The notes: a model not told the origin generated them from the letters alone. A stretch of DNA of 64,000 bases from Sulfuritalea sp. (GCA_023700805.1 JAMPYF010000002.1:209420-273419); one strand, 5' to 3'; counted from the stretch's first letter, positions 8,733-17,773 are shown. Program-made: numbers and translations.

Positions 8733-9911
8733 ATGAAATCCCTGTTCAGCCGCCGTTCCGCATTCATCCTCGCCGGCATCGCGCTGGTGGCCGGCTTTGT
8801 CTGGGTCATGGCGCGCAGCGGGCCGCTGGCGCCGGTGCGGGTCACCGAAGTGCAAGTGGCGCGCGCCGATCTTGCGCCGGCGCTGTTCGGCATCGGCGTG
8901 GTCGAGGCGCGCCGCAGCTACCTGGTCGGCCCGACCAGCGCCGGCCGCGTGCGCCGGGTTGCGGTCGATGTCGGCGAGACGGTCAGCGCCGGCCAGTTGC
9001 TGGCCGAGATGGATCCGGTCGACCTCGATCAGCGTCTGTCCGCCACCGGTGCCGCCGCTGCGCGCGCAGCGAAGGCGATCGACACTGCGGCGGCACAGTT
9101 GAGCGACAGCGTCGCGCGGCGCGAAGTGGCGGCCGCCAATGCACGCCGCTATGACGACCTGGGCAGGAAGGGTTTCGTCAGTTCCAGCGTCACCGAAGGC
9201 AAGTCGCAGGAGCTGAAATCCGCCTCCGCGCAAGTGACGGCAGCCGAAGCCGGCCTGGCCGGCGCGCGCCAGGACCTGGTGCGGCTCGATGCCGAACGCG
9301 GCGCCGCGCAGCAGCAGCGCGCCAACCTGCGCCTGCTGGCCCCCGCCGACGGCGTGGTGACGGCGCGCGATGCCGAGCCCGGTTCGACCGTCGTCGCCGG
9401 CCAGGCCGTGCTGCGCCTGGTCGCGGCGGACAGCCTGTGGATCAGGCTGCGCCTCGACCAGCAGCGCTCGGCGGGCCTGCAAGTCGGCTTGCCGGCCGAG
9501 ATCGTGCTGCGTTCCCAGCCGGGCCGGGTGCTGGCCGGCAAGGTTGCGCGCATCGAAATGCTGAGCGACAGCGTGACCGAGGAGCGCATCGCGCAAGTGA
9601 GCTTCGATGCGTTGCCGAAGGATGTTTCGATCGGCGAAATGAGCGAAATCACCCTGCGCCTGCCGGGCATCCGGCAGGCCCTGGTGGTGCCCAGCGCCGC
9701 CCTGCGCCAGCGCGAGGGCAAGACCGGCGTCTGGGTCCGTGCCGGCGACAAGCTGCGCTTCGTCGCGGTCAGGCCGGGAAGCAGCGGCGCCGACGGCAGG
9801 GTGCAGATCCTCGAAGGCCTCCAGGAAGGCGATGCGGTGATCGTCCATAGTGAACGCGAGATCGGCGAGCAGAGCCGGATTCGCGTGGTATCCGCGCTGG
9901 CCGCGTCCTGA
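8733..9911 (+). CDS. HlyD/DevB-type periplasmic adaptor of an ABC exporter
   Basis: Membrane-fusion (adaptor) subunit of 392 residues. It has an N-terminal membrane anchor (FILAGIALVAGFVWVMA), a first lipoyl half-motif (TSAGRVRRVAVDVGETVSAG), an Ala-rich coiled-coil hairpin (about 100-190), a second lipoyl half (LLAPADGVVTARDAEPGSTV) and a beta-barrel region. The start at 8733 follows the previous stop by 5 bp. Together with the permease and ATPase it forms a DevBCA-like exporter whose outer-membrane channel must be encoded elsewhere. Confidence 0.9.
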   Translation: MKSLFSRRSAFILAGIALVAGFVWVMARSGPLAPVRVTEVQVARADLAPALFGIGVVEARRSYLVGPTSAGRVRRVAVDVGETVSAGQLLAEMDPVDLDQRLSATGAAAARAAKAIDTAAAQLSDSVARREVAAANARRYDDLGRKGFVSSSVTEGKSQELKSASAQVTAAEAGLAGARQDLVRLDAERGAAQQQRANLRLLAPADGVVTARDAEPGSTVVAGQAVLRLVAADSLWIRLRLDQQRSAGLQVGLPAEIVLRSQPGRVLAGKVARIEMLSDSVTEERIAQVSFDALPKDVSIGEMSEITLRLPGIRQALVVPSAALRQREGKTGVWVRAGDKLRFVAVRPGSSGADGRVQILEGLQEGDAVIVHSEREIGEQSRIRVVSALAAS

Positions 9912-9918
9912 TTCCGCC

Positions 9919-11112
9919 ATGATCAGCCTCGCCGGTCGCGACATCCTGCATTCCTGGGGCAAGTTCGTCCTCACCGGGATCGGCCTCGGCCTGCTGATCG
10001 GCGCCACGCTGACCATGGCCGGCGTCTATCGCGGCATGGTCGATGACGCGCAGGTATTGCTGACCAACAGCGGCGCCGACATCTGGGTGGTGCAGAAGGA
10101 CACGCAGGGACCCTACGCCGAAGCCTCGAACATCAGGGACGACGTCTACCGCGGCGTGCTCGGCCTGCCCGGCGTGGCCCAGGCCGCGAATGTCACCTAC
10201 CTGACCATGCAGGTGCAGCATGGCGCCCGCGAGAGTCGCAGCATGGTGGTCGGCTTCGAGCCGGGCCAGCCCGGCGAGCCGACCTATCTGGTGGCCGGGC
10301 GGCGCCTGCTGCGCGGCCATTACGAGGCCATCGCCGACGTCAAGGCCGGCTTCCGTCTCGGCGAGCGCATCCGCATCCGGCGCCACGACTACGAGGTGGT
10401 CGGCCTGACGCAGCGTACCGTGTCCTCCGGCGGCGACCCGATGGTCTTCATCCCGCTCAAGGATGCGCAGGAAGCGCAGTTCCTCAAGGACAACGACGCC
10501 ATCATCACCGACCGCGCGCGCACCGCGGCCAACCCGGCGCTGAATCGCCCCGGCGTGCCCGGCCTGCTCGACGCCGTGAATGCCGCGCAGACCGTCAATC
10601 GCAGCGTCAACGCGGTGCTGGTGAAAGTTGGCGCTGGCAGCACGGCGGAGAGCGTGGCGCAGGAGATCCGCCGCTGGAAGCATCTGCAGGCCTACACCCG
10701 CGTGCAGATGGAAGAGATCCTGGTGGCCAAGCTGATCGCCACCTCGGCCAGGCAGATCGGCATGTTCCTCGCGATCCTGACCGTGGTCAGCGCCGCCATC
10801 GTCGCCTTCATCATTTACACCATGACCCTGGGCAAGATTCGCGAGATCGCGGTGCTCAAGCTGATCGGCACGCGCAACCGCAGCATCGCCGGCATGATCC
10901 TGCAGCAGGCGCTGGGCCTCGGCCTGATCGGCTTCGTCGTCGGCAAGATCGCGGCCACGCTGTGGGCGCCGGCCTTTCCGAAATACGTGTTGCTGGAAAG
11001 CGGCGATGCCCTGCGCGCCTTCATCGTCGTCATGCTGGTGTGCACGCTGGCCAGCACGCTGGCGATCCGCGCCGCGCTGAAGGTCGATCCGGCCGAAGCG
11101 ATAGGCGGCTGA
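9919..11112 (+). CDS. FtsX-like ABC transporter permease (DevC-type)
   Basis: Membrane subunit of 397 residues. It has an N-terminal helix (FVLTGIGLGLLIGATLTMAG), a large periplasmic MacB-type domain (about 40-270) and three C-terminal helices of the FtsX/MacB fold (from about 275). The start at 9919 is favoured because MISLAGRDILHSWGKF is the usual beginning; upstream codons overlap the adaptor gene. Positions 10625-10645 hold a copy of the dispersed 21-bp repeat encoding KVGAGSTA in the periplasmic domain. Confidence 0.9.
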   Translation: MISLAGRDILHSWGKFVLTGIGLGLLIGATLTMAGVYRGMVDDAQVLLTNSGADIWVVQKDTQGPYAEASNIRDDVYRGVLGLPGVAQAANVTYLTMQVQHGARESRSMVVGFEPGQPGEPTYLVAGRRLLRGHYEAIADVKAGFRLGERIRIRRHDYEVVGLTQRTVSSGGDPMVFIPLKDAQEAQFLKDNDAIITDRARTAANPALNRPGVPGLLDAVNAAQTVNRSVNAVLVKVGAGSTAESVAQEIRRWKHLQAYTRVQMEEILVAKLIATSARQIGMFLAILTVVSAAIVAFIIYTMTLGKIREIAVLKLIGTRNRSIAGMILQQALGLGLIGFVVGKIAATLWAPAFPKYVLLESGDALRAFIVVMLVCTLASTLAIRAALKVDPAEAIGG

Positions 11113-11113
11113 G

Positions 11114-11830
11114 ATGGACCAAGGCATCCACATCGAAGGCCTCAGCAAGCGTTACGGCGCGGGCGACACCGCCGTCGACGCGCTGAAGGAGGTGAACATG
11201 AGCATTGCGCCGGGCGAGGTGGTCGGCCTGGTCGGTCCCAGCGGTTCGGGCAAGACCACGCTGCTCAAGTGCCTCGGCGCCGTGATCGAACCCACGCGCG
11301 GGCGCATGACCCTGGGCGGCGAGGTGATCTACGACAGCGCGCAGGGCGGCTGGAAAACCAAGGATCTGCGCGCCTTGCGCCGCGACCGCATCGGCTTCAT
11401 CTTCCAGGCGCCCTACCTGATTCCCTTTCTCGACGTCACCGACAACGTGGCCCTGCTGCCGATGCTGGCCGGCCGCGCCAACGGGGCCTCGCGTGCGCGT
11501 GCGCTGGAACTGCTGCAGGCGCTCGACGTCGACCATCGCGCGAAGGCGCAGCCCAGCGAACTCTCGGGGGGCGAGCAGCAGCGCGTGTCGATCGCGCGCG
11601 CCCTGGCCAACCAGCCGCCGGTGATCCTCGCCGACGAACCCACGGCACCGCTCGACAGCCAGCGCGCGCTGGCCGTGATGCGCATCCTCAACCAGATGGC
11701 CAGCCAGTACCAGACCGCGATCATCGTCGTCACCCACGACGAGAAGATCATCCCCATCTTCAAGCGCATTTATCACATCCGCGACGGCAGGACGGTCGAG
11801 GAGGCCGGCGAGGGGCGCGACATTTCCTGA
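11114..11830 (+). CDS. ABC transporter ATP-binding protein (DevA-type)
   Basis: ATPase of 238 residues powering the exporter. Walker A is GPSGSGKTT, the Q-loop lies in GFIFQAPYLIPFL, the ABC signature is LSGGEQQR and Walker B is VILADEPTAPLD, followed by a switch His in VVTHDEK. The IFQAPYLIPFLDVTDNV segment is characteristic of the DevA subgroup. It starts 1 bp after the permease stop and closes the operon. Confidence 0.94.
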   Translation: MDQGIHIEGLSKRYGAGDTAVDALKEVNMSIAPGEVVGLVGPSGSGKTTLLKCLGAVIEPTRGRMTLGGEVIYDSAQGGWKTKDLRALRRDRIGFIFQAPYLIPFLDVTDNVALLPMLAGRANGASRARALELLQALDVDHRAKAQPSELSGGEQQRVSIARALANQPPVILADEPTAPLDSQRALAVMRILNQMASQYQTAIIVVTHDEKIIPIFKRIYHIRDGRTVEEAGEGRDIS

Positions 11831-11883
11831 AACTGCGCGCTGCCGCGAATCAAGAAACCGACGGCGGCCTTGCATACGCTTCC

Positions 11884-11911
11884 GCATATATCCGCCGTCG
11901 TGTATATTTGC
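11884..11911. promoter_or_regulatory. Imperfect dyad and extended -10 before arsR
   Basis: An AT-rich imperfect inverted repeat (GCATATAT ... GTATATTTGC) overlaps an extended -10-like element (TGTATATT, 11901-11908). It lies directly before the arsR ATG at 11916, as expected for an ArsR autoregulatory operator. No ribosome-binding sequence lies between the -10 and the ATG. Confidence 0.5.
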
Positions 11912-11915
11912 AACG

Positions 11916-12275
11916 ATGGAAACCCAAGCCCTGTTCGACATCCTCGCCGACCCGACGCGGCGGCGCATCCTGGCCCTGCTGCTGGCGCGGGGCGAACTTT
12001 GCGTCTGCGAGCTGACCACCGCGCTCGAGGAAATCCAGCCCAAGATCTCGCGCCACCTCGGCGTCATGAAGGGCGCGGGCCTGGTGACATCGCGCCGCGA
12101 AGGCACCTGGATGCATTACCGGATGGCGAAGCTGCCGTCCTGGACCGCGGCACTGCTCGGCCCGCTGGCGACGGGAGCCGTGCCCGAATTCAAGGCCGAC
12201 ATGAAGCGCCTCAAGATCGTATCCGGGCGCACCGAACGCTGCGGATTCGGGGGTGTGAGGAGCGCAAGTCGATGA
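11916..12275 (+). CDS. arsR: ArsR family arsenite-responsive repressor
   Basis: Winged-helix metalloregulator of 119 residues that releases DNA on binding As(III)/Sb(III). The inducer site ELCVCEL (about 27-33) carries the paired cysteines at the start of the recognition-helix region, followed by IQPKISRHLGVMKGAGLV and the wing (REGTWMHYRM). It overlaps arsC by 4 bp and heads the arsR-arsC-acr3 operon. No Shine-Dalgarno sequence precedes the ATG. Confidence 0.94.
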   Translation: METQALFDILADPTRRRILALLLARGELCVCELTTALEEIQPKISRHLGVMKGAGLVTSRREGTWMHYRMAKLPSWTAALLGPLATGAVPEFKADMKRLKIVSGRTERCGFGGVRSASR

Positions 12276-12763
12276 GCAAGACCTTCAAGGTGCTGGTGCT
12301 GTGCACCGGCAATTCGGCGCGCAGCATCCTCGGCGAAATGCTGTTCAAGCATCTGGGCCAAGGCCGCATCGAGGCCTATTCGGCCGGCAGCAAGCCGGGC
12401 GGCGTGGTCAATCCGGTGGCGATCGAGACGCTGCAGAAGCACGGCGTGCCCTGCGCGGGCGCGCGCAGCAAGTCCTGGGATGAATTTGCCGTCTCGCCAG
12501 CGCCAACTCTCGACTTCATTTTCACGGTCTGCGGCAATGCCGCGCAGGAGACCTGCCCGGTCTGGCCCGGCCACCCGGCCACGGCGCACTGGGCCATACC
12601 CGACCCGGCGCATGTCGAACCCATGGAGGCGCGGCGCGCGGCCTTCGAGCGGGCCTACCAGTCGCTCAGGCAGCGCATCGAAGCCTTCCTCGCCCTGCCG
12701 CTGGAAACCATGAGTCGCGAAGAAGCGCTCGCCGCGGCGCGCCGCATTCACACGGAGCAGTAG
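12272..12763 (+). CDS. arsC: Arsenate reductase, low-molecular-weight phosphatase fold (ArsC)
   Basis: Reduces arsenate to arsenite in the cytoplasm. It has 163 residues. The P-loop-like motif is VLCTGNSARSILGE (about 7-20), and further cysteines lie at FTVCGNAAQETCPVW, as in LMWP-type arsenate reductases. The segment SWDEFA and the DPAHVE aspartate complete the fold. A copy of the dispersed repeat (12488-12508) encodes AVSPAPT. It sits between arsR (4-bp overlap) and acr3 (3-bp gap). Confidence 0.93.
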   Translation: MSKTFKVLVLCTGNSARSILGEMLFKHLGQGRIEAYSAGSKPGGVVNPVAIETLQKHGVPCAGARSKSWDEFAVSPAPTLDFIFTVCGNAAQETCPVWPGHPATAHWAIPDPAHVEPMEARRAAFERAYQSLRQRIEAFLALPLETMSREEALAAARRIHTEQ

Positions 12764-12766
12764 GTC

Positions 12767-13840
12767 ATGTCCGCACAATGCGAAGTCGCCATCAAACAAT
12801 CCGCCGGCGCGCCGATGTCCAGCTTCGAGCGCTACCTGACGGTCTGGGTCTTTCTCTGCATCGTGGTCGGCATCGCGCTCGGCCAGTGGCTGCCGGCGCC
12901 CTTCCAGGTGCTGGGCAAGCTCGAAGTGGCGCGGGTCAATCTGCCGGTCGGCCTGCTGATCTGGGTCATGATCATCCCGATGCTGGTCAAGGTGGATTTC
13001 GGCGCGCTGCACGAAGTCCGCAACCATGTCAAAGGCATCGGCGTCACGCTGTTCGTGAACTGGCTGGTGAAGCCTTTCTCGATGGCCTTCCTGGCCTGGC
13101 TGTTCATCCGCAACGTCTTCGCGCCCTGGCTGCCGGCCGATCAGCTCGACAGCTACATCGCCGGCCTGATCCTGCTCGCCGCCGCGCCCTGCACCGCGAT
13201 GGTCTTCGTCTGGAGCCGGCTGACCAATGGCGACCCGCTGTTTACATTGTCACAAGTCGCGCTCAACGACAGCATCATGATCGTCGCCTTCGCCCCGCTG
13301 GTGGCCTTCCTGCTCGGCATCTCGGCCATCACCGTGCCCTGGGACACGCTGTTCACCTCGGTCGTGCTCTACATCGTGATCCCGGTGATCCTGGCCCAGA
13401 TATGGCGCAAGTCGCTGCTCAAGAAAGGACAAGCGCATTTCGACGCGACCATGGAAAAAATCGGCCCCTGGTCGATCAGCGCGCTGCTGGCCACCCTCGT
13501 GCTGCTGTTCGCCTTTCAGGGCAAGGCCATCATCGAGCAGCCGCTGATCATCGCACTGCTGGCGGTGCCCATCCTGATCCAGGTCTTCTTCAACTCAGGC
13601 CTGGCTTACTGGCTCAACCGCGTCGTCGGCGAAAAGCACAACGTCGCCTGTCCCTCGGCCCTGATCGGCGCCAGCAACTTCTTCGAACTCGCGGTGGCCG
13701 CCGCCATCAGCCTGTTCGGCTTCGAGTCCGGCGCCGCGCTGGCCACCGTGGTCGGCGTGCTGATCGAGGTGCCGGTGATGCTGCTGGTGGTCAGGGTGGT
13801 CAATGCCAGCAAGGGCTGGTACGAACGCAGCGATCGATGA
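12767..13840 (+). CDS. acr3: Acr3-type arsenite efflux transporter
   Basis: Secondary transporter of 357 residues exporting As(III). It has ten predicted helices. The helix-4 cysteine motif AAAPCTAMVFVWS is the conserved functional site of Acr3, and SNFFELAVAAAISLFG is the helix-9 signature. It belongs to the BASS superfamily rather than the E. coli ArsB family. It is the last gene of the ars operon; the ECF sigma gene follows within 5 bp. Confidence 0.95.
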   Translation: MSAQCEVAIKQSAGAPMSSFERYLTVWVFLCIVVGIALGQWLPAPFQVLGKLEVARVNLPVGLLIWVMIIPMLVKVDFGALHEVRNHVKGIGVTLFVNWLVKPFSMAFLAWLFIRNVFAPWLPADQLDSYIAGLILLAAAPCTAMVFVWSRLTNGDPLFTLSQVALNDSIMIVAFAPLVAFLLGISAITVPWDTLFTSVVLYIVIPVILAQIWRKSLLKKGQAHFDATMEKIGPWSISALLATLVLLFAFQGKAIIEQPLIIALLAVPILIQVFFNSGLAYWLNRVVGEKHNVACPSALIGASNFFELAVAAAISLFGFESGAALATVVGVLIEVPVMLLVVRVVNASKGWYERSDR

Positions 13841-13844
13841 CGCC

Positions 13845-14381
13845 ATGCGCTGCCTGACCGACGCCTGGAACGCCCACGAAGCCGAGTTGCGCCGCTTCCT
13901 GCGCCATCGTGCGCGCAGCGAGGCCGAGGGCGACGATCTGCTGCAGGAAGTTTTCCTGCGCGCGATGCGCTGGCCCAATGGCCTGTGCGGCCTCGACAGC
14001 CCGCGCGCCTGGCTGTTCCATGCCGCACGCAACCTGCTGATCGACCGCCTGCGTTTGGCCAAGGACCAGGTGCCGCTGCCCGAAGACCTGGCCGCCGAGC
14101 CCGCAGCCGTGCCGGCGCCGGTCGATGGCTTGGCGCAGTGCCTGCCGCGCGTGCTGGCCGAGCTGGCGCCCGAAGATCGCGACGCGATCACCTGCTGCGA
14201 CATCGAGGGCATGAGCCAGAAGGACTACGCCGCCCGCCTCGGACTCAGCCTGCCCGGCGCCAAGTCGCGCGTGCAGCGGGCGCGGGCACGGCTCAAGGCG
14301 CGCCTGACCGTGGCTTGCCAGGTCAAGTTCGACACCGACGGTGCGGTGTGCTGTTTCGTCCCGCGTCCGCCCGAAGCCTGA
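13845..14381 (+). CDS. ECF-type sigma factor (SigZ-like)
   Basis: RNA polymerase sigma factor of 178 residues with regions sigma2 (AEGDDLLQEVFLRAMRW, then DSPRAWLFHAARNLLIDRLR) and sigma4 (EGMSQKDYAARLGLSLPGAKSRVQRAR). It has an unusual C-terminal tail with three cysteines (ACQVKFDTDGAVCCF), a layout seen in SigZ-like proteins. It begins 4 bp after acr3, implying co-expression with arsenic resistance. No anti-sigma gene is adjacent. The start at 13845 is chosen because upstream codons lie within acr3. Confidence 0.85.
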   Translation: MRCLTDAWNAHEAELRRFLRHRARSEAEGDDLLQEVFLRAMRWPNGLCGLDSPRAWLFHAARNLLIDRLRLAKDQVPLPEDLAAEPAAVPAPVDGLAQCLPRVLAELAPEDRDAITCCDIEGMSQKDYAARLGLSLPGAKSRVQRARARLKARLTVACQVKFDTDGAVCCFVPRPPEA

Positions 14382-14459
14382 GCGCGCGGCGCCGTTCCGC
14401 GCCGGGATCGAGGCGATGGCCAGGACGTCGCCTCAATCGCCGTTTTGTTCAATACCGAG

Positions 14460-14506
14460 AGTTGGCGCTGGCGACACGGCGGCAGTTCGGCCAAAGCGGC
14501 CGTTGG
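14460..14506 (-). repeat. Dispersed repeat copy, left boundary of accessory island
   Basis: On the minus strand this 47-bp stretch matches 20793-20839 with about five mismatches. It contains the identical 23-bp end that includes the dispersed core. The copy is inverted relative to the right-hand one, and the two bracket the low-GC accessory genes. Confidence 0.7.
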
Positions 14507-14626
14507 GGTATGTCGCTGCCAACGACAGCAAAGGCGCGGTCAGCTGACCTTTAGATCAACGTGGCGGCGAAGGTCAGTTTTCCTATCCAACTTGACAGGA
14601 AAAAGTGGTTAAGCGACCATTAAGCA

Positions 14627-14839
14627 ATGAAAATCAAGCTCGCAAGCTCCAACAAGGCAAAAAAAAAGGCCTCTTCGGCAATGAAAGGGCCTGCGAAAAA
14701 ACTCGCCAGTTTTAAGCGTCTTCGGCAGCGTAAATTCGTGGCAGCAGTCGTGCAGCTTTCCCCGGAAGAAGTCCTTGAGCGAGCGAGCGTGTTCCCAGTC
14801 GGAGCCAAAAGCCAAGTTCTCAGCTGGCCTAAGCTTTGA
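14627..14839 (+). CDS. Small basic protein preceding a nucleotidyltransferase
   Basis: It has 70 residues, lysine- and serine-rich at the N-terminus (KAKKKASSAMKGPAKKLASF), then a helical segment with LSPEEVLERASVFP and a KSQVLSWPKL end. No family is recognised. Its stop overlaps the TTG start of the nucleotidyltransferase gene by 3 bp, an arrangement typical of a coupled small partner such as an antitoxin or regulator. No convincing ribosome-binding site is visible before it. Confidence 0.5.
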   Translation: MKIKLASSNKAKKKASSAMKGPAKKLASFKRLRQRKFVAAVVQLSPEEVLERASVFPVGAKSQVLSWPKL

Positions 14840-15690
14840 GCGCATCGGACGATGACTTTGGCTGGTTCTCGCCCGCCGACTTCGAGATCGTCCTTAGAGC
14901 AATTGCGAAGTCCCCGGAGCCAGACAAGTTCGTGCTTGTCGGTGGCCAGTCCCTTGTTGGCTGGACCCTCCACTACAACATTCCGGTGCCGCCATCGGAC
15001 TACCCGGCTTTAACTCAAGACGTCGACTTTGTTGGTGCGCGCAAGGAGGCCGAGTTCCTTGCAAAAGAAATTGGTGGCATAGCACGATTTGCGACACTCG
15101 ACGACCACACGCCCAACACCGCCGTCATTACCTGGCAGCCGCCTGGTGCTGGCAAAAAGAAACTTCTCTTGGATTTCCTGAGTGGGATTCTCGGCGTCGA
15201 AGATGCCGATGTGCGCAGACTGGCAGTTCCCATCCAGTTCTTCGGCCAGCACCCCGTTAATATTCTGCATCCATTGCTATGCCTTGTCAGCCGGCTGGTG
15301 AACCTGCACAAGTTGGCCATCAAGAGGACCAAGAACGGCATCACACAAGCCAAGATGGCCGTCGAGGTGGCGGGATGCTACCTGAGAGAGTTGCTGGCAA
15401 AGAACACGCCGGAAGACGAAAAGCAGGCCATCAAAGCGGTGCATCGCATCGTCGATGCAGCCGCTTCTCAAGCTGGTGTTTATGCCTTCATAGAGTATGG
15501 GATCGATCCGCTATCGGCTATCGACGCCAAGATGCTTGAGGCTTTCGTTCACCATCCGATGTTCGCTATAAAGGACTGGCCAAAGCAGCTTGCCTGGGTG
15601 CAGCGGGAGCGTGCTAAAGGCAAGCGCCAGCATGAAGCCAGGCTAAGGCTTGCCTTACAGCGTGGCGGCTCAGGGCCGCATCGAAAGTGA
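14836..15690 (+). CDS. AbiEii-like nucleotidyltransferase
   Basis: It has 284 residues and a nucleotidyltransferase-fold N-terminus: the nucleotide-binding GGQS motif (VLVGGQSLVGW, about 33-43) is followed by TQDVDF (60-65), whose DxD would bind metal, as in AbiEii/MenT-type enzymes. The C-terminal half is helical and basic. It starts with TTG overlapping the preceding small gene. Enzymes of this fold are commonly the toxin half of a toxin-antitoxin or phage-defence pair; that role is inferred here from fold and context. Codon use is less GC-biased than in the neighbouring ars genes. Confidence 0.65.
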   Translation: MSASDDDFGWFSPADFEIVLRAIAKSPEPDKFVLVGGQSLVGWTLHYNIPVPPSDYPALTQDVDFVGARKEAEFLAKEIGGIARFATLDDHTPNTAVITWQPPGAGKKKLLLDFLSGILGVEDADVRRLAVPIQFFGQHPVNILHPLLCLVSRLVNLHKLAIKRTKNGITQAKMAVEVAGCYLRELLAKNTPEDEKQAIKAVHRIVDAAASQAGVYAFIEYGIDPLSAIDAKMLEAFVHHPMFAIKDWPKQLAWVQRERAKGKRQHEARLRLALQRGGSGPHRK

Positions 15691-15868
15691 CGTCGTTTTG
15701 ATCGTCAGCAAGCGACCAATCTCAGAATCCTTGCCCTGAAGTATGCGCTGTAGGTGGTCACAATCCCGAAGGCTTTGGCTTCTCGGCCAATGCCGACTGC
15801 GCATAGATTCGAAAGCATGTCCGCTCTCGTCCGCTAACCGGGCGCCAATACCTCAGCGGGCTGAGCAC

Positions 15869-17773
15869 CTAGCTTATTTGAATCGACTTTTCATCGTGGG
15901 TGAATCTCGCCCCCACAACATATTGCTCGGTATCAAGGTCCGGGCAGATTTGAGAGGTCGCGAGAATGATTTGATGCTCCGCCGTACTCGCGTCGGATTC
16001 TGCGCTAATGAGTCGTTGAAAATTGAAGCTGCGGTCCGGTTCCATGCCGCCATCTTCAATACCATCCAAAATGACAAAACGTGGAAAGCGGAAATAGTCG
16101 GCTCTCGTCGAAGCTAGCAAGAGGGCCAAGTGAAAGCTATGCTGCAAGTAAATCATCGAGCTTGCAGAAAACTGACTATGGCCGTCGATTCGTATTCTGT
16201 TCGCCGCAAAATCAATGTCAATGTCCTCTGCGTTCTGAAATTCGGCTTGGCGTTCTAAGTCACCTCGTAGCAATTCCTTTAGCGCATCAGCTACAGTGAG
16301 GTATGCGCGCTGACGCCTCCCTTCTTGCTCTCGTCGTACTGCATCTATTCGACTGCGGATCCAGGTCATTTCCGACTCAATTCTTCCAGCTCGATCGGTA
16401 TGCTCAGTAAATAGCCCGGCCAACTTAAGAAGTTCAGCCGTATGAGCTATTTCCTGCTCTTTTCGGCCGATTTCTCGGGAGATCTTTTGAATAGCTAGTT
16501 GCTGAGGAGGGGCCCAACTAGCCCTGTTCCGCGAGAATTCCCTTTCTAACTCCTTGACTCGGACCTCAACGGCGGGGGCTTCGTGAATCGTTCTCTCAAG
16601 TTCACCGATTTTCGCCTCCCGTATTTGGTTCGATTCTCTAAGCTGTAATGCGAGTTCGTTCCGCATCCGTGCGAGCTGAGACTTTGCCGAATCGGCGCTA
16701 ATCGCAGATTTGCATAGAGTGCAGCAGCCATTCGGTGTCGCAGATACATCGATCTTGGTAAAGCAAGCTGGACAAAAAGAAAATACGGCTTCGCCGAGAT
16801 GCACTTCGGCGACTATCGACTCGGCCAGGCTGGCGACCCTCTCCTCCAACTCCGTAACAAACAATGCAGAATCGGCGATGTCACTTTCAAGTTCCTGCCG
16901 ACGATACTTAATGCGTGACAAATATGAATGCGCTGCCGAGAGTTCATTCCGAAGACGATCATCCTCATTACCCGAAGTGGGTTTCTGAACCAGGTTTAGC
17001 GAAATAGAACTTAGTGATTCGTTCAGTGCCTGCAACTCACTGCCAAGCGAGCTCAGTCGCTCTTGGAGAAAGTCCAGCGATATGTTTGTGCCAGATGCTC
17101 CGAATGCGGTGTAGATTGCCCGCATAGCACTTCTGACTTCTGCCAAGTCCTTCTCAAGGGTCGTTTGCCGCAAACGAAGTTCGTAAAGCTCGTTAGAGTC
17201 AATGCCCAGTAGATAGTCTCCTACCGCTGCCCGCGTAATAGCCGGATCAAACTTTTCGGCTCTAAACAATTCTCCAGACGGCCGCTCTTGATCGGAATAC
17301 AACAACCGCGAGAGTTGATGCATCGTAATATTGGAACCGCTGTCCCCACGTAATTCGGGCATACCTAGCAGTCGAAAAAGGATTTGCGAAAAGCTTTCTT
17401 TTGATTCGCTTCGTCTGAACGGAAAGACCTGCCAATTGTTCTCTGCTCGCGCGTCTATGGCCTCATCCATGGCTCCCCAATAGAAGGCAAGTGGTTGCTG
17501 GGCGGTCGCCGTTATGTTTCGTCGAAGGGTCAAAACTGCCCCATTTACTGAAATTTCGAGATACGTTTCGCTACAGAGCAGTGCGGTCTGATTGAAAAAA
17601 ACGTTTTCGGCACCGAGCGCGTAGGCGAGGAATCGAACGATCGTCGTTTTGCCCGCGCTGTTCTCGCCACGAAGGATGTTTAGCCCGCGATGGAACTGAA
17701 TATTCACGACGGCGTGCCCATTCCTCCTGACCACTAAGCAATTAATGGCAAGACACGGTTCAAGCAGGGTCAT
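15869..17773 (-). CDS. ABC-3C system ATPase (SMC/Rad50-like)
   Basis: It has 634 residues. The N-terminal ATPase half has Walker A GENSAGKTT (36-44); a long coiled coil is interrupted near the middle by a four-cysteine pair (CPAC ... CTLC, about 335-355) like a Rad50 hook or zinc ribbon. The C-terminal half has a Walker B-like FVILDGIEDGG (Asp about 570). Together with the two upstream genes it matches the ABC-three-component architecture described for predicted conflict systems, in which such an ATPase is thought to sense nucleic acid and license an effector. It overlaps the middle-component gene by 14 bp. Base composition is much more AT-rich than in the flanking genes, indicating horizontal acquisition. 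Confidence 0.75.
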   Translation of the reverse strand: MTLLEPCLAINCLVVRRNGHAVVNIQFHRGLNILRGENSAGKTTIVRFLAYALGAENVFFNQTALLCSETYLEISVNGAVLTLRRNITATAQQPLAFYWGAMDEAIDARAENNWQVFPFRRSESKESFSQILFRLLGMPELRGDSGSNITMHQLSRLLYSDQERPSGELFRAEKFDPAITRAAVGDYLLGIDSNELYELRLRQTTLEKDLAEVRSAMRAIYTAFGASGTNISLDFLQERLSSLGSELQALNESLSSISLNLVQKPTSGNEDDRLRNELSAAHSYLSRIKYRRQELESDIADSALFVTELEERVASLAESIVAEVHLGEAVFSFCPACFTKIDVSATPNGCCTLCKSAISADSAKSQLARMRNELALQLRESNQIREAKIGELERTIHEAPAVEVRVKELEREFSRNRASWAPPQQLAIQKISREIGRKEQEIAHTAELLKLAGLFTEHTDRAGRIESEMTWIRSRIDAVRREQEGRRQRAYLTVADALKELLRGDLERQAEFQNAEDIDIDFAANRIRIDGHSQFSASSMIYLQHSFHLALLLASTRADYFRFPRFVILDGIEDGGMEPDRSFNFQRLISAESDASTAEHQIILATSQICPDLDTEQYVVGARFTHDEKSIQIS

